64,000 bases of DNA from Acanthochlamys bracteata (GCA_019914995.1 CM034132.1:4747501-4811500), one strand, 5' to 3'. Shown: positions 1-12,739, counted from the stretch's first letter. A program made the numbers and translations. The notes: generated by a model from the letters alone, not told the origin.

Positions 1-1500
1 TTCTGGTTGATACGATACAATTGAATATCGAAATTTCTGATAATCAGATCTTCTTACTGGAGGCTTTTGCAATAATCTTGAATGTGCATATCAGTTCTGC
101 ATGATTGAAACAATTTGGACAAACAAAAGTGGATCTAAACTCAATTTGTAACGGTCGAAGACATGTTCGGTAGTGCTTATCATTTCTTTTTAAAGCTTCA
201 TTTCAAGTTCTTATTTTCTGATAATCTCTCTAGAGTATTTTAACTTTAATTTTTAATTTGAAAAGTACATATAAATTCTATGTTTTAAAATTTATATATA
301 TATAAATTTTTTTAACTTGAAAAAAAAATCAATCTCATTTTTCGAAAATTTTAAAGTAAGCATCTTTCTATAAAAGCTCTTAGTTTAAGCACTCCCAACG
401 GTCCCCCAAGATCTATCTATCAACTAATCTTTTTCTCGACTTTTTTCTGACTTCGTACGACATGTTTTTGCTCAAATTTGGTATGAAATATATTGTTTAT
501 ATGTTGACATCATACTAACAAAAAAGTAATCTCCAAACGGGTGCATTAGTTGAGAGACGTTGAGTTCGAGAGATGCTAACCCAATCAACCTTCTAACAAT
601 CTGATAAGAGGTCATCTCTGTTTGGATTCCTTTTCTTTGTAATGCTTCTTCCTTTGCTTTAAGGACTTTCCAAAATTATCCTCCTGCAACATTGTGCGAC
701 TAATGCAAATTTACAGCATCAACAAATCTCGATCAAATGGTTAAAAGAAATAACTTCAAATGTGACTATCGACTTTCCAATATAGCAACATAAGATTTCC
801 TTCCTCCTCTGTAACTTGATATTCGACTAAGTTTCAAAGAAAATTTAGTGTAGGTTTGTAGTAGATGGTCACTTGTCATGTCATCCAAATATGACTTCAA
901 ATCATTTCTAATATCACGTCTAACATGTTTTAAAAGTTCTTCAGAGATAAGCTATTGACCCAAATGTTAGGATAAAAACACTTTTATTGGTTGTGTTATT
1001 AGACTCATTTGTCCTTTAATTAATTATATCTATTTATTAAATTATGGCTAATTAGAATTAGAGAGGGTGTGTGTTGTTCTTTTTGAGGTGGTAGGCGCAA
1101 GGTGAGGGTGGCAGCCGTAAAGAAGAGAGCAATTGACAAAGAGTAACAACAGTTATTTTAGCGGATTATGATACCATCTTCTAATGTTTTAAAAGTTATT
1201 TTAGGAAAAAAACAAAATATTGAAATAGTTTCACTTTTTTTATTACAAATTAAATAAAGTTTATTTTTGATATGTTATGATTATATTTATCCAACAAACC
1301 TTTTTTCTAATTAAGTACATTTATATTACAGCAAAGAGTAGTTACAAAATGTGATAAAATCTTTTCTAGTTTTCTCAAATAAAAACTTCTTTTTCTCAAA
1401 TGGGTATATTACAATCATTGAAATACTATCAAGTCATGTAGGGGCTTCCTCGATTATAGATTGAGACCAAATATTGAAGTATTGAATTGGGCAATTTCAT
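1..1500. other. No gene recognised
   Basis: AT-rich sequence with no open frame, RNA gene or clear repeat boundary that I could recognise. Confidence 0.5.
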
Positions 1501-1885
1501 ACGGAGTTCTAATTAATACCCATAGGCTTGATATTGTTAAGCTTATAAACTCATAATTCCTTAACATAATACCAAATTTCAAGGACAATTAAACCTGTTC
1601 GGTTTCTATTAATGTCTTCCTATTGCTTCAACACACATCGTACAATCAGTTCAAAAGTAACACCTGTACTGTACGCATATCTATGCAAGTTTATAATATT
1701 TGTCGTACGCCTATAAGTTACCCATTATGGCAGAAGATATGTATGCCAAAAATTTCGTCAAAGAAAAGCGGCATTCATGATTTCCAAAATAACTCTTACT
1801 CCACAACTTTCATCGGTTTTCTCCATATCGAATCAATATTAACCTTAAACTTTTCTTGAGGTGGAGTTACTTTGTTGAAGTCGAA
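1500..1885 (-). pseudogene. Degenerate RNase H-like (RVT_3 type) fragment
   Basis: Read on the minus strand from about 1880 downward, the sequence gives PPQEKFKVNIDSIW, which resembles the opening of the RNase H-like domain found in plant LINE elements and related domesticated proteins (family pattern PP..G..K.N.D). It continues across frameshifts with short stretches such as ESCGVRVIL and SLTKFLAYISSAIMGNL. There are several stops and at least two frame changes, so this is a relic. No reverse transcriptase or poly(A) tail was found next to it. It could be the 3' end of an old LINE. The assignment rests on one short motif. Confidence 0.3.
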
Positions 1886-1889
1886 AGTA

Positions 1890-3435
1890 GCATGTAGTGG
1901 ACGTTAGGGACTGTTTTAAATAGTGTGCTTATGATGAAAATAAACTTTCGGTGGAATTTATAGAAAACAATATTGTCTTTTTTAGCTTAAAATAAGTACA
2001 AATTATACATATAATAATTATATGACGTATAGTACATCCATGCTTTCTAAATAGTATTAAAAATTTTCTAAACCTCACAAAAAAAAAAAAATCTTTCGTC
2101 CTCTACCATAGAGTGCTTTCTAGAAACGTATCCAAAATGCATTTCCAAATATACCCTTAATAGTATATTCTTATATAGCATCGAATTTCTTTATAGTTTC
2201 TAGACTTTTAATTCATGATATTTGTGAAGCGATGTTTTTTCTTAGAAATTAAGATAATTTCTAATTTCCGAAGTCTCCCTAATGTGAACATAAACAAAGA
2301 CATAAGGTGAAAGGTTTAGTTTTAGAATAGAATTATAGTAAGGAAAAATGTGTATATTGATTTTGCCATATATAAACGATCACCAGGAGATAAGGACATT
2401 GACAAGCACAAAAAGATTAAGTAATTAGATGTTCACTCGTGGACTAACTTGTCACAAATACTTAAAACTCTATATGTATGTTGAAGCAAGCTTCTCGTTA
2501 ATTTGTTTGCTAAATTTGCGGATGCTCTTAAACTGATAATTCTCATCATCACTCTATATTTTATTTGTTGAAACTACATTCGTGTCTCATGTCCTTATAC
2601 ACCGATCTATTGTTAGAAGTTTCTTTTTATGATCTGCCCATGTTGTATACTCTCTCATAATTCCTTACGTCACTAAATATAATTCAACTACTTCTCACAT
2701 TTTTTGATACACATTTAAACAAAATTTAGATGGATATCGACTTCTCCCATATTCTAAACTCACGAGCAAATTTTATAAATTATTTAATCTATCAATATAT
2801 TTTTTACTTGCTCTATTTTTAATTCTCATCTAACTCAATATTTTCTATACTGTAAAAACATAGAATAGCTAATTGATTTATCAATTAACATGTAATTATT
2901 ATTTGTTTATACTCATTATCGTGTTATATAGATTATTTAACTTCACTAATTATATTGTCACCACTATGCTTATATTAAACAACTTTTGCACTTGCTTCTT
3001 CAAATGCATATTCTATCAATCCATTAGAATTTTTACTTTGACTTAACATATGAAATATGTTTAATTATATATACTAATATCAAATAAATTAGATATACAT
3101 TTTTCTAAAAACAAGATATATGAATCTCAAATAAATAAGATGTTAGGAAAGCATGCTTCCAGGTGACAATGAATGTTGGAGCCAAAATAGGGAGGTTGAT
3201 GCCGGAGACGGAGAGTTGCGAGCAGGTTCCGTTGGTCGGACAAGTGGCGTGTGTCGGACTAAAAAGAATAGGCAGCGAGAGAGGAGCGGCCGAAATAGCA
3301 CTCAAGAGTCGTGTGGCGAGAGGGAGGGAATAAGGGATAGCTAGAGCCGGTAGGAGAAAACCTAACAAATAGGGGGCAAGAGAAGAAGAAATTATGACTC
3401 GTTCGATTGAGATCGAACCAGTCATATATAGGCAT
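1890..3435. other. No gene recognised; local GC-richer patch
   Basis: AT-rich DNA without a supported gene. From about 3165 to 3360 the base composition becomes clearly richer in G and C, unlike its surroundings. Its minus strand reads like a pyrimidine-rich leader with a short open frame of about 100 codons. It lies directly beside the CACTA-like sequence and could be a captured gene fragment, but I do not recognise a protein. Confidence 0.35.
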
Positions 3436-3439
3436 TATG

Positions 3440-4572
3440 CTCGAGCACGGCTTGGTCGCTAATGCCCACATAATAGTGACCGACTCAAGCGTCAGTCGCT
3501 ATTTCTTATGTAATAGCGACTGATTGTTAGTTGGTCACTAATGCTTTAAACTAATAACGGCTGTAAATTAAGTTTCAATCGCTAATCCTTAAATAGTAGA
3601 TCACTATTGCTTCAAAAATAATAATTTAAAATTAATTAATAGAAACTTATTTAATAAAACTTTAAACAGTTGAATTTGATTTGTATTTTTCATATATCAT
3701 GTTGGGGCAAAGATTTAAATTATTTGGATAATCTTTTATGCTTCATCGCAATAAATAAGTGATGGACATATACTATTTAATATTTTATAGTAATAAATTA
3801 TATCCAAATTTGATGAAAGTTCGTTTGTACAATAAAGTATAGAATACATCCAACTGTTTAGATATTGAATTTGAAATTTAAAATAAAATAGTTTACGTAA
3901 GTAGTATAATACAAGACAATAACTATCATACTTATTAACAAAGTTGGCGTTGTACTATTAGCTCATTTAGTCCTACACAATTGCAATATGGAATGGAGAT
4001 CTAAACTATCGGATATATTTTGTACTATATTATTGTTGTTCATACAAAATTTCACTAAATTTGGATATAATTTAGTGCTATGTTTATGCTTATAAGTTGT
4101 TTAATCCTATACAATTATCAATCATTTTATTGTGATTGACTACAAACTATCATCCAAATGATCTGAAAATTTGTCAACATAACTTATGAAAATATAAAAC
4201 ACCAACAGATTTAGATTTTATTGAATAAATTTTTATTAGTTAATTTTAATTGTTACTTTCTAAATTATAGAATATCAACTAAATGTTGGTCCCTATTGCT
4301 ACAATATTAGGGACCAATTTTAGTAACTTGGTAGCTATTACTATTGGTAAATAGCGACAGATGTTGTTTCTGGTTGCTATTATTTTACATAACAGTGATC
4401 GTGTTTTCTGTTGGTCGTCAATACCCCCTCATCAGTGACCAATTACGAGTTTTGTCGTTTTTAGCTCTATAATAGGGATATACTTCGATTGGTCGCTATT
4501 AGTTGTCGTTAGCGACTAATTTTCTTTTAATCCCTAAAAATTTGGTCGATAATGATATCTTTTTTAGTAGTG
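3440..4572. mobile_element. CACTA (En/Spm-type) element, one terminus
   Basis: The right edge reads TTTTTTAGTAGTG, so the minus strand begins CACTACTAAAAAAG, the hallmark terminus of plant CACTA transposons. Short motifs of the type agcgacca/ttggtcgct recur in both orientations at about 3450-3610 and 4270-4560, as expected of subterminal repeats. No transposase is visible between them, so this would be a non-autonomous copy. I could not find a matching left CACTA end or a 3-bp target duplication, so the left limit is arbitrary. Confidence 0.5.
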
Positions 4573-5127
4573 CTTCTTGCTAGTACCACAAAAACCTCTT
4601 AATCCTTATTTTAGAAAACAAAATCTTCAAAAGAAAACAAACAAATCCCATGTACCTCATGCAAATAAAGGAAGGATCTATAACTAAGTAGACTACTACA
4701 ATTGTGAGAAGAAAGTTCAACCATTAAAAGCTAAAGCCTGCTAAAGCTTTCTTTAGGAAGAGGAAAACACTACACTATAATACATTATCATGAGAAAGAA
4801 TGATTGCATGATGAGAACTACACTACCTAAAACATATTTTTAACTCGACCATTGGGAATATAGTAAGCTTCTAGCAAATTTTTCTCCATGCTCTGTACGG
4901 TGTTTGAACATCATAGATTCGTCTATGGAAAAGCATTTCTTCTCTAATCACATGCCGACAACAGAGGGAGAAATTCGTGCAAGGAGGAGAACAAGACTAA
5001 AACGACGGCAAAATTGACAGCTGCTAATTTGCCTCAAGACATACGTCCAGCTCTCCAACTCCTATTATGTCCCCTATTGACGAATCTCTACCATGGTGAA
5101 ACGATATTAGATAAACCACAACTGCCT
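4573..5127. other. No gene recognised
   Basis: Spacer between the CACTA terminus and the Copia 5' LTR; nothing recognised. Confidence 0.5.
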
Positions 5128-5128
5128 T

Positions 5129-5794
5129 CTTTGGGATTGTAAACTACATAGATAAGCTCATGTGAAGAGGTAAAGACATTGTTATCCTTGTACTTTTTAA
5201 ATGAATTTTAGTGATTTTTTCTTACCCTTTCTAGCAGCCACCAAAAAGAAAAAATAGAAAAAGATAAGAACAAAACTCCTTACTGTTCACTTTGATCAAT
5301 GCCTAATGAAGGTCGTGTTGATGTCCGATTGAGCTGAAATTTTGTAAGTGTGTTTTGAGGGGATACTTCTTTATTCTTAAAGTGGAGATAATACTTAGAG
5401 TTCTCTATGCATAAGTTAGTGCATATTTGCCAAGGTACTGATTTTTGGTGAGATCGTTCTAGTTTTCTTTATAGTTACCAAGATTGTTGAATTGTTTGAT
5501 ATATAGAGTTTGATCCCTCTAGTTTTAGTTAGGGAGAACTTATATATTTCCATTATTATGATTGCAAGATTTTTGTTGGTTGTTGTGATTTTTATTTATT
5601 ACGTTGAGGAGATTTTTCACGTAAATTATTTTTATTGATATGTGCTAACAATTGTAGTGATTTTTGTGATTGTAAGTATTTGTCGAAGTATTGTTCTATT
5701 TGGCTATTAGGTTCATAAAAGAGAAATAGTTTAAATTTTCACTGCACACTTTAAGTTTATTGTTAAGTTTGCAAGAGTTTTTTTTATTCCAACA
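5129..5794 (+). repeat. 5' LTR of the old Copia element
   Basis: Aligns along its length with 11205-11902: both share CACATAGATAA/CTACATAGATAA near the start, the AGCAGCC/AGTAGCC region, GGGAGAACTT and the pattern CTATTAGGT before the end. It lacks about 20 bases near its start that the 3' copy has. The exact first base is uncertain by a few positions. Confidence 0.75.
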
Positions 5795-5797
5795 TAG

Positions 5798-5809
5798 TGG
5801 TATCGAAGT
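5798..5809 (+). other. Primer-binding site (initiator tRNA-Met)
   Basis: TGGTATCGAAGT lies three bases after the 5' LTR. It matches the plant Copia consensus TGGTATCAGAGC at most positions, so reverse transcription would start from initiator tRNA-Met. Confidence 0.65.
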
Positions 5810-6399
5810 CTTAGTTTTAATTTATTTATGCCTTGTTGTGAACAATAGAAACTAATACAAACAGAATGATTAATATGAAAGCTAATATATGAAATTATCT
5901 AGCAATATTTAGCTAAGAAAAATCTGTACATAAAATTGATGCTGAATGTTATTAAACAATGGGTAAATGATAGTATTTTGAATAATGTTATTGATGAGAA
6001 AAATACAATTACTTTATTGAGCAAGCTTAAGCAAGTGTATATTAGAAAATTTGAATATAATAAGCTGTTTTGACTAAGAAGATTATGAATTTGAAATATC
6101 AAGATGGATTCATATGACATATCACTTGAGTGCATTTCAAGATATTATTAGTCAGATGGTTGGATTGAATATCAAGTTTGATTATGAGATGGATGGTTTT
6201 AATCACAAAAAGAAAGAGCAATAGAAATTGCAGAGGTTCGCGAAACTAAGATAGAAGTAAAAACAAGTCGAGAGTTTACTAATGTTGAGTGTTCGCCACT
6301 ATGGTCTTAAGGGGCATATAAAGAAATATTATTGAAACTGAAAAGGGATAACAAAAATAAGAAAGTAAGAAATAAAAAACTAAGGTGATGAGAATGAGG

Positions 6400-6570
6400 T
6401 TAACAAAGTTCCTATTGTCACAAATAACCTTTTTACTTTGTATGATGAAAATGTTTTCAATTTTGCTTTTCGCATGACCAGTGTTGCCTTTATTGTTGTT
6501 ATATGATGTAAGGGTTATTTTACATCTTGCAAACCTAGTAATTTTGGAAGCGTTAGGATGGTAATGATAG
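6400..6570 (+). pseudogene. Copia pol fragment ahead of the solo-LTR insertion
   Basis: The last bases before the inserted LTR translate as NFGSVRM followed by VND, resembling the segment just after the Copia protease active site (FGSVRMGND in relatives). The reading continues beyond the insertion at about 7980 with MEDVYLETNM, the next part of the same domain. This shows that the LTR landed inside pol. Confidence 0.5.
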
Positions 6571-6575
6571 CTCAG

Positions 6576-7962
6576 TGTTGTTATCGCAAGTGCACCAGTC
6601 GCACTAGTAATATAATGATGAGAAAAGTATCGTTTCCACAAGGATTGATTAACTTATTAAGTACCGAAAATAACTAATTTCAGAATTATTTGAACGATCG
6701 ATCTAAAAGAGTTAGTGCTAAAACTAAAGAAAGCAAAACAAGCTAAAACTAACATTCGTAAGATTTCAATGACTTAAACGCTAGGGCATTTGATTTCACT
6801 GTAACTAATCCAATTCAACTTTGTATTCGTGTTATCAAAGTTTATCATCTTTATTGACAATTAGAAAATCCTAATTTCTTTGATATACTTTCTCAAGCTA
6901 TACCAAGAATACTTTCATGCAATAACTCACGATATCTCTATGTGAATTAAAATAAAACAAAGTTCATTAAGTTCTATGGTATCCTATGTTAACTGCATGA
7001 ACTATAGGAGTACATCTCTATCTCTTATGCAATTCATGGCATTCATTACAAAGACTAATTCATACATCACAGCTCTGTCTCAATAAGAATCTCAAATAGA
7101 TTGAATATTGGCCAGATATTGAAAAGCATTAAACACTGTAATGAATACTCAATAAACAATTATAAAAGTTCGAATAGCATAAAATCAAGAATTAAATCAT
7201 CAAAGTTAGGCTACATCATAGACCTAGTAAGGAGGAATTTAGTTCATAGTTTTCAGATCTAACAAAACAAAGAGAAACATGAGAGATACAACAAAAAAAC
7301 CCTAAAAACAAAGAGTGGTGTTTAGCGAAATGCGGTTTCCTTTCTTTGCTTTGTGCTTTCGTCCGTCTTTCTTATGCTAGCTGCAAGAACCCCATAAAAT
7401 AAACCCTAAATGAGCCGCCTCTTCCTGCTTTCTCTCCCCCCTCCCTCTTGGAAATCCAAAAATTGGATATTTAAAACCGTATGATTTTTCTTTCCATAAT
7501 TAGATTGGTGCAGTCCAAGTTAATCCGAACTCTCTATTCACCCGTTTGTCTTCACTATTTTGGGGTCTATTTAGCCTCCAAAGAATAAGTAAAAATATTT
7601 AAAATTACTATCAATGTCGTATATTTCCAACCGTATATCATACTATATTTTAAAAATCGGGGAAGGCCGTTAAGTGCACTCGTTTCAGAAACTGCAGACA
7701 TGATTCGGGTCTGCATCGTATCTCAACTTCTTCTATGAATATATATCAAATGGTTGCCTAAAAAAGTCTAAAATAATTCATGGACTAACTTGAATGTCTC
7801 GGCTTTTAAACCCAATTGTCTGTTCACAAAATCTTCATAGAAAAGTCAAATTTTCATAAAAAACTTTCAAACTGTACAGAATTACTGAAAATTATCCTAT
7901 ATAAAAAGTAAGCATATATAATATAAAAGTGCATGATATTATGTACATATCTGAGCACATCG
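6576..7962 (-). mobile_element. Solo LTR of a Ty3 (Athila/Tat-like) retrotransposon
   Basis: The segment is bordered by identical 5-bp duplications CTCAG at 6571-6575 and 7963-7967. It starts TGTTGTTATCGC and ends GCACATCG on the plus strand, so in its own minus orientation it would begin (T/C)GATGTGC and end AACAACA. Near its end it carries a block (cgcaagtgcac...tcg, then a gtttccacaagga-like stretch) with the same layout as the LTR end of the Athila element at 47.4 kb, in the same orientation. No internal coding sequence is present, so it is best read as a solo LTR left by recombination. Confidence 0.7.
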
Positions 7963-8099
7963 CTCAGCCAATATACTTAGTATGGAAGATGTGTACTTAG
8001 AGACAAATATGATCCATTTTTACTCTGAAAAATATCAAATACATTTATGTTCTTCATTTGAATTTGATCTCTACAAGCAAATTTGATGACGAGGGGTTT

Positions 8100-9990
8100 T
8101 CTAACACCTTCAATAATAGTTGATGAAAACTCACTAAAGACTTTATGGTTGAGCTTTCACAAAGATCTTAAGTTTCATTATTAGTGAAGTTGATAGTGAT
8201 AGTAGATTGAGCTTTGGCACAACAAATTTAGTCACATGAGCAAGAAGGGTTGTGGATTTGGCCAAGAAGAATATTGTTTCTGGAATAAATAATGCACCGT
8301 TGAAGAAGTGTGCATATTGGTAGGTAAGGAAACAAATCAGAGTTACATTTAAGACATCTGCTCCTTCAAGAAAATTAGGAATACTTGATTTAGTATACTA
8401 TGATGTTTGTGATCATGTGAAAACAAACACTTGGTGATACTTTATATTATGTGTCTTTTATAGATGATTAGTTAAAAAAGACATGAGTCTACACCTTCAA
8501 GATGAATGATCAAGTACTGGAGATATTATAAATTTATACTTTAGTTGAAAGACAAACTGCTTTTAAATGAAAATAAATAAAAATTATTATGGAGGTGAGT
8601 ATTTTGAACGTTTTGATGAGTATTGTAGATAGCAATGGGTTAAACATCAAAAGTCACCTCTTAAGACTACTAAGTTAAATAAGGTACTTGAGAGAATAAA
8701 TAGAAAACTAGTTTAAAGGGTGAGATTTCTACTTTCACAAGTATAGTTATTGAATTCTTTTTGGGACTAGAATTTAAGTATAATGCTGCATATTTTAAAT
8801 CTCATACTATGTGTTACTCTAAAATTCAATGTTCCGGCTAAAGGTTGGTTAGAAAAGGATGTCTCTTTATTAGGATCATTTGTGCATCTTTGGATGTAAG
8901 ATCTTTGTGTTTATTTTCAAAGATGAGATGTCTAAGCTTACTGCGAGGAAAAGACAATATATATTCCTCCGTTGTAGACAGATGAATTAAGTTACAAACT
9001 TTTTATTTATTACATAAGAAACTTATCAGAAGACAAGATGTTATGATTATGGAGAACCAGACTATATGTGATATTCAGAAAACAGACATTAGTTAATTTG
9101 TATCCTATTCCTCTGATCCATGTGATAACATAGCTTAGAAATGAAGTTCATGATAATTAGCATAATACGGGTGATAGTGATAGATTGAAGTAGCTGCTGA
9201 TATTCATGAACAGTCACCAGTGTTCAATGTCCAATAGATGTAACAACAAAAATTCAACATAGAAAGTCTAGTAGAGACCAACTGCCTTTGAATCGGTATT
9301 ATTTGATGAATATGTCTTGTTAACTGACGAGACAGAGATCTAATCCTATGTAGAGGCTATAGCAGATAAGTAAAAAAAAAATAGTTTGATGCTATTTAAG
9401 ATGAGATGAAGTTGTTATATATAACACTTTTGAACTACTAATATTACCTAATAAAAAAAACTTTTAGAGAACATATGGGTGTATAGAGTGAAGAAAGAAT
9501 AACACGATTTGCAACTACGTTACAAGCCTAGACTAGTTGTCAAAGGATTTAGTTAAGAAAAGTATTTAATTTAATCAATTCTTGTTGTTAGGATGTCATC
9601 TATCTATGTGATTCTGGGTTTAGTAAATAGTCATCATTTAGAGATTTAGCAGATAGATTTTAAGACTACTTTTCTACATTATGACTTATATAAAGAAATT
9701 TACATGCAATAACTAAAGAATTTTGAAGTAAGAGAAAAAGAAATTATGTGTGCAAACTGAATAAAAGTCTTTATGGACTGAAACATGCACCGAAGTAATG
9801 GTATAAGAAGTTTGAATCAGTTATGGGGGAGCATGGCTACTGAAATACAACTTCTCATCACTTTTTTGTTCAGAAAATCTCTGATTTGATTATATTATTA
9901 TTTTATATTGATGATATGTTGATAGCAGGAATGTTTGTACATTTAACAGCTACTAAGGCTTTAGGGCAATCAAAGCATATTTTTTGAATT
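8100..9990 (+). pseudogene. Copia integrase and reverse transcriptase remnants
   Basis: From about 8220 (HMSKKG) there are broken stretches like the Copia GAG-pre-integrase and integrase core. From about 9763 the frame reads KSLYGLKHAPK, a stop, WYKKFESVMGEHGY, a stop, then FFVQKISDLIILLFYIDDML. These are the Copia reverse transcriptase motifs, including a YIDD catalytic box. Multiple stops make it non-functional. Confidence 0.7.
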
Positions 9991-10071
9991 CAGATCGATC
10001 AAGACAGAGTATCCAAGATATAGTATGGACTAGATTAAAGTGGTTGGCTAACATGTTGCTAATCACCTTAA

Positions 10072-10599
10072 TAGGGGTGACAATTCAGGTTCTTGGTTCG
10101 GTTTCGGTTCGACTCATATAATAACCGAGTCAAAATTATTCAATCCTAACCTAACCTATTTAATAATTGGATAAAATTCGGGTTGATCCATTTAATAATT
10201 AAAATAAAATTATAAATATTAATTTTAATAATAATATATAAAAATTAGTAGTTATGACATATCTAAAAAGAAAAAAATATTAATTTCGTTAAAATTTATA
10301 AATCAAATAAAAATTACTTAAATTATGATAAGTTAATAAATGTATATATACAAATTAAATTCAAATTTTATGCTATTATTCAAAATAAATTTTAATTATT
10401 AAGTAATATATATTATATAAATAGTTATATGAGTTAAACGGGTCATTTTCGGGTTAATCCGAACTTGTTTAAATTTTTTGTGTCAAATTCGGGTCGACCC
10501 GAAAATAACTCAAATCCGACAATGGATTGATTCGAACCCAACCTTTTTTTATTAGTTTCGAATCGAGTTCGCAGGTCGGGTCTGAATTTGCCACTCCTA
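10072..10599. mobile_element. hAT-type MITE
   Basis: Terminal inverted repeats TAGGGGTGACAATTC and, on the other strand, TAGGAGTGGCAAATTC bound 528 bp. Flanking 8-bp duplications CACCTTAA (10064-10071) and CACTTTAA (10600-10607) match at 7 of 8 positions; 8-bp duplications are typical of hAT transposition. The interior is AT-rich with subterminal patches of cgggtcgacccga type and no transposase. It sits inside the Copia pol region. Confidence 0.8.
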
Positions 10600-10609
10600 C
10601 ACTTTAAGT

Positions 10610-11010
10610 TAAGTACTCAGCAATGGCATTATACAGATCAAGAGATAGAAAATGAGAGCATTCGGATGCAGCGAAATTATGAGATATCTACGGGCACTAT
10701 TGATTTGAGACTCACCTTCAGAGATGAAAAACAAATGCTTTGTTGGTCATACTGATTCAGATATGAGGAAAAATGTTGGTTTTTTTGGAAGTTTATTTTG
10801 AGTTATTAGATTACATTCTTAGTTGCTGTCGTATCTTGGCAATTTAGATTTTAGAAACGTGTTGTACTTTCTAACAAGTAAGGCTGTGCGTATTGTAGCA
10901 ACTGAAGCTAGTAATTAGGTATTGTGGATGAAAAAATTTATTTAGGAACTTAGTTTCAAGCAGTAGATCATGTGCTACTTCGTGATAATTGAAGCACAAT
11001 TTATCTTGAT
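10610..11010 (+). pseudogene. Copia RNase H remnant
   Basis: Reads VGHTDSDMRKNVGFFG, then SYLGNLDFRNVLYFLTSKA, then IVATEASN, a stop, and VLWMKKFI. These correspond to the Copia RNase H signature (GYTDSDWAG..., TTEAEYIAATEA..., LWMK). It is decayed by stops. It resumes the pol order after the MITE. Confidence 0.65.
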
Positions 11011-11204
11011 AAGAATTCCACTTTGATGTGAGTATCATTGGTTAAGATTCAGAACGACCTCAGTGGTACTTGTTTGAACTTCAGAAGATTCACATCGACC
11101 TCAATGCCTCCGTATGCTAACAAATAACCGCAGAAAAAGCTTGAAAGTTGTAATTTGATCGTCGAGATAGCAATTCTCACCACATAGTTGGAAAGAGAAA
11201 TTTT

Positions 11205-11902
11205 TCTTGGGATTTTCCTTTTTTTTTGTTTGAAGGTGACCCAAATCCCACATAGATAATCCTATACGAAGAGGATCAGCTATTGTTGTCCTTTCATATT
11301 TAAATAAATTTAAGGGTTTTTCTAACCCTATCTAGTAGCCACTGGGAAGAAGTAAAAGGAGAAAAAGAAAAGTACAAAACTCCTTGCTATCCACTTTGAT
11401 CATATGCTAGATGAAGCTCGATTTGACGTCCAATTGAGATGAAATTTTGTTAGCGTGTTTTTGGCAAATAGTTGCTCATTCTGAATGGTAAAGTTCGTAT
11501 TTTGGAGTGAACACACAAATCCTTACGTATTTACGAAGCCAATAACTTTTGTGAGATCTGTCTAATTCTCTTTGTAGTTTGCCAAAATTGTTGAATCTTT
11601 AGATATATAGTTGTATCCCTCTAACTTATGCTAGGGAGAACTTGTGTATTCTCATTATTATGATAGTAGAGATTTTTTGGATGCGGTAGTTTTCACTCAT
11701 AGCCTGGAGGAGGTTTCTCATATAAATTACTTGTATTTATGCACTTGTAATTGTGGTGCTTTTCGCATTTTGAGTGTTTGTCGAGGTATTACTCAATTTG
11801 GTAATTTTCTATTAGGTCCACATAAAAGTGGGATATTTTTGATTTTCACTGTATACTCTGTATTTTCTGTTGAGTTTTGGTAGAGTTCGTTTTATCCCAT
11901 TA
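11205..11902 (+). repeat. 3' LTR of the old Copia element
   Basis: Partner of the 5' LTR at 5129-5794. A purine-rich GGAAAGAGAAA just before it is a plausible polypurine tract. The end, TTTTATCCCATTA, aligns with TTTTATTCCAACA of the other copy. Confidence 0.75.
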
Positions 11903-12244
11903 GGACCTCAAATTCTTTCGCTCACGATGGTGTTGCTCTACAACTGCCACCTCCTTCACAAACCTACTCATCACTCCCTATTATTCCTCTTCCATGCATT
12001 CCTTTTGCAGTTATTCCCACCATTATCATAGATCTGAGAAAGAGCTTCTCCAAGGAAACAAATCGTAAGCCGAAGAAAATTAGAGAGAATGTGGCAGAAG
12101 TGGGGATAAAGTCGGCCACAAGAATAGTCGAAGAAGGTTAGCGATTGGGAAAGACAAAGATTGTGAAGAGAGAAGGAATTGGAATCCTCATTGCTAAGTT
12201 GAGGTCAAATTCAATCATTTATATTTAAATGCATTGAATTGCAT

Positions 12245-12722
12245 AATGCGAGCCACTTCAGTTATATATTTCCGTGCATTATTGATTAAATGCATTAAAT
12301 TATTCTACTAACTGAAACTAATATAGTCGGTGACTTTTCTAACTAAATTATTAGCTAACATACAACATTTAGTAAAAATACCAACTGAAATCCAAGTCAG
12401 TCAATAAAATTATCTATAGAATAGTATAAATCGATAGTTTATTAACTGCACTATTTAAACTTCAAAAAATATAGCAATTAAATTGTCTCTTAGTTGGTAA
12501 CTTGAAAGAGTTTAAGGACTAAATGATGTTGTTATTAGTAAATTTATGAAATGATCTACTTTAAGTTGGTAAACTAACTAATTTATCGATTGCATCGTGT
12601 TTTAGCCGATAACTTTGAAAAGTTTACCGACTTATTAGATTTTTATCGGTATTTGGTATAATACCGGCTGAATTATATTAGTAGGCTTTTCTCAGTCAAT
12701 AAAATGCCAATTTTATTATACT
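12245..12722. mobile_element. Possible decayed CACTA-like element
   Basis: Short motifs of the type gttggtaa-act and accgact/agtcggt recur in both orientations through this stretch, as in subterminal repeats. The right edge on the minus strand reads CAGTATAATAAAATTGG, one base off a CACTA start. No left end or duplication was found, so this is tentative. Confidence 0.25.
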
Positions 12723-12739
12723 GTAATAACATCCTTATT

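Larger units (their letters stand above)
5129..11902 (+). mobile_element. Old Ty1/Copia LTR retrotransposon with nested insertions
   Basis: Two diverged direct repeats (about 5129-5794 and 11205-11902) flank a primer-binding site matching initiator tRNA-Met and a decayed gag-pol with recognisable Copia protease-region, integrase, reverse transcriptase and RNase H motifs in the order expected for Copia. Every domain is broken by stops and frameshifts. The internal region is interrupted by a solo LTR at 6576-7962 and a hAT-type MITE at 10072-10599; without these the element would be close to 4.9 kb. I could not define a target-site duplication because the LTR ends have drifted. Confidence 0.8.
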
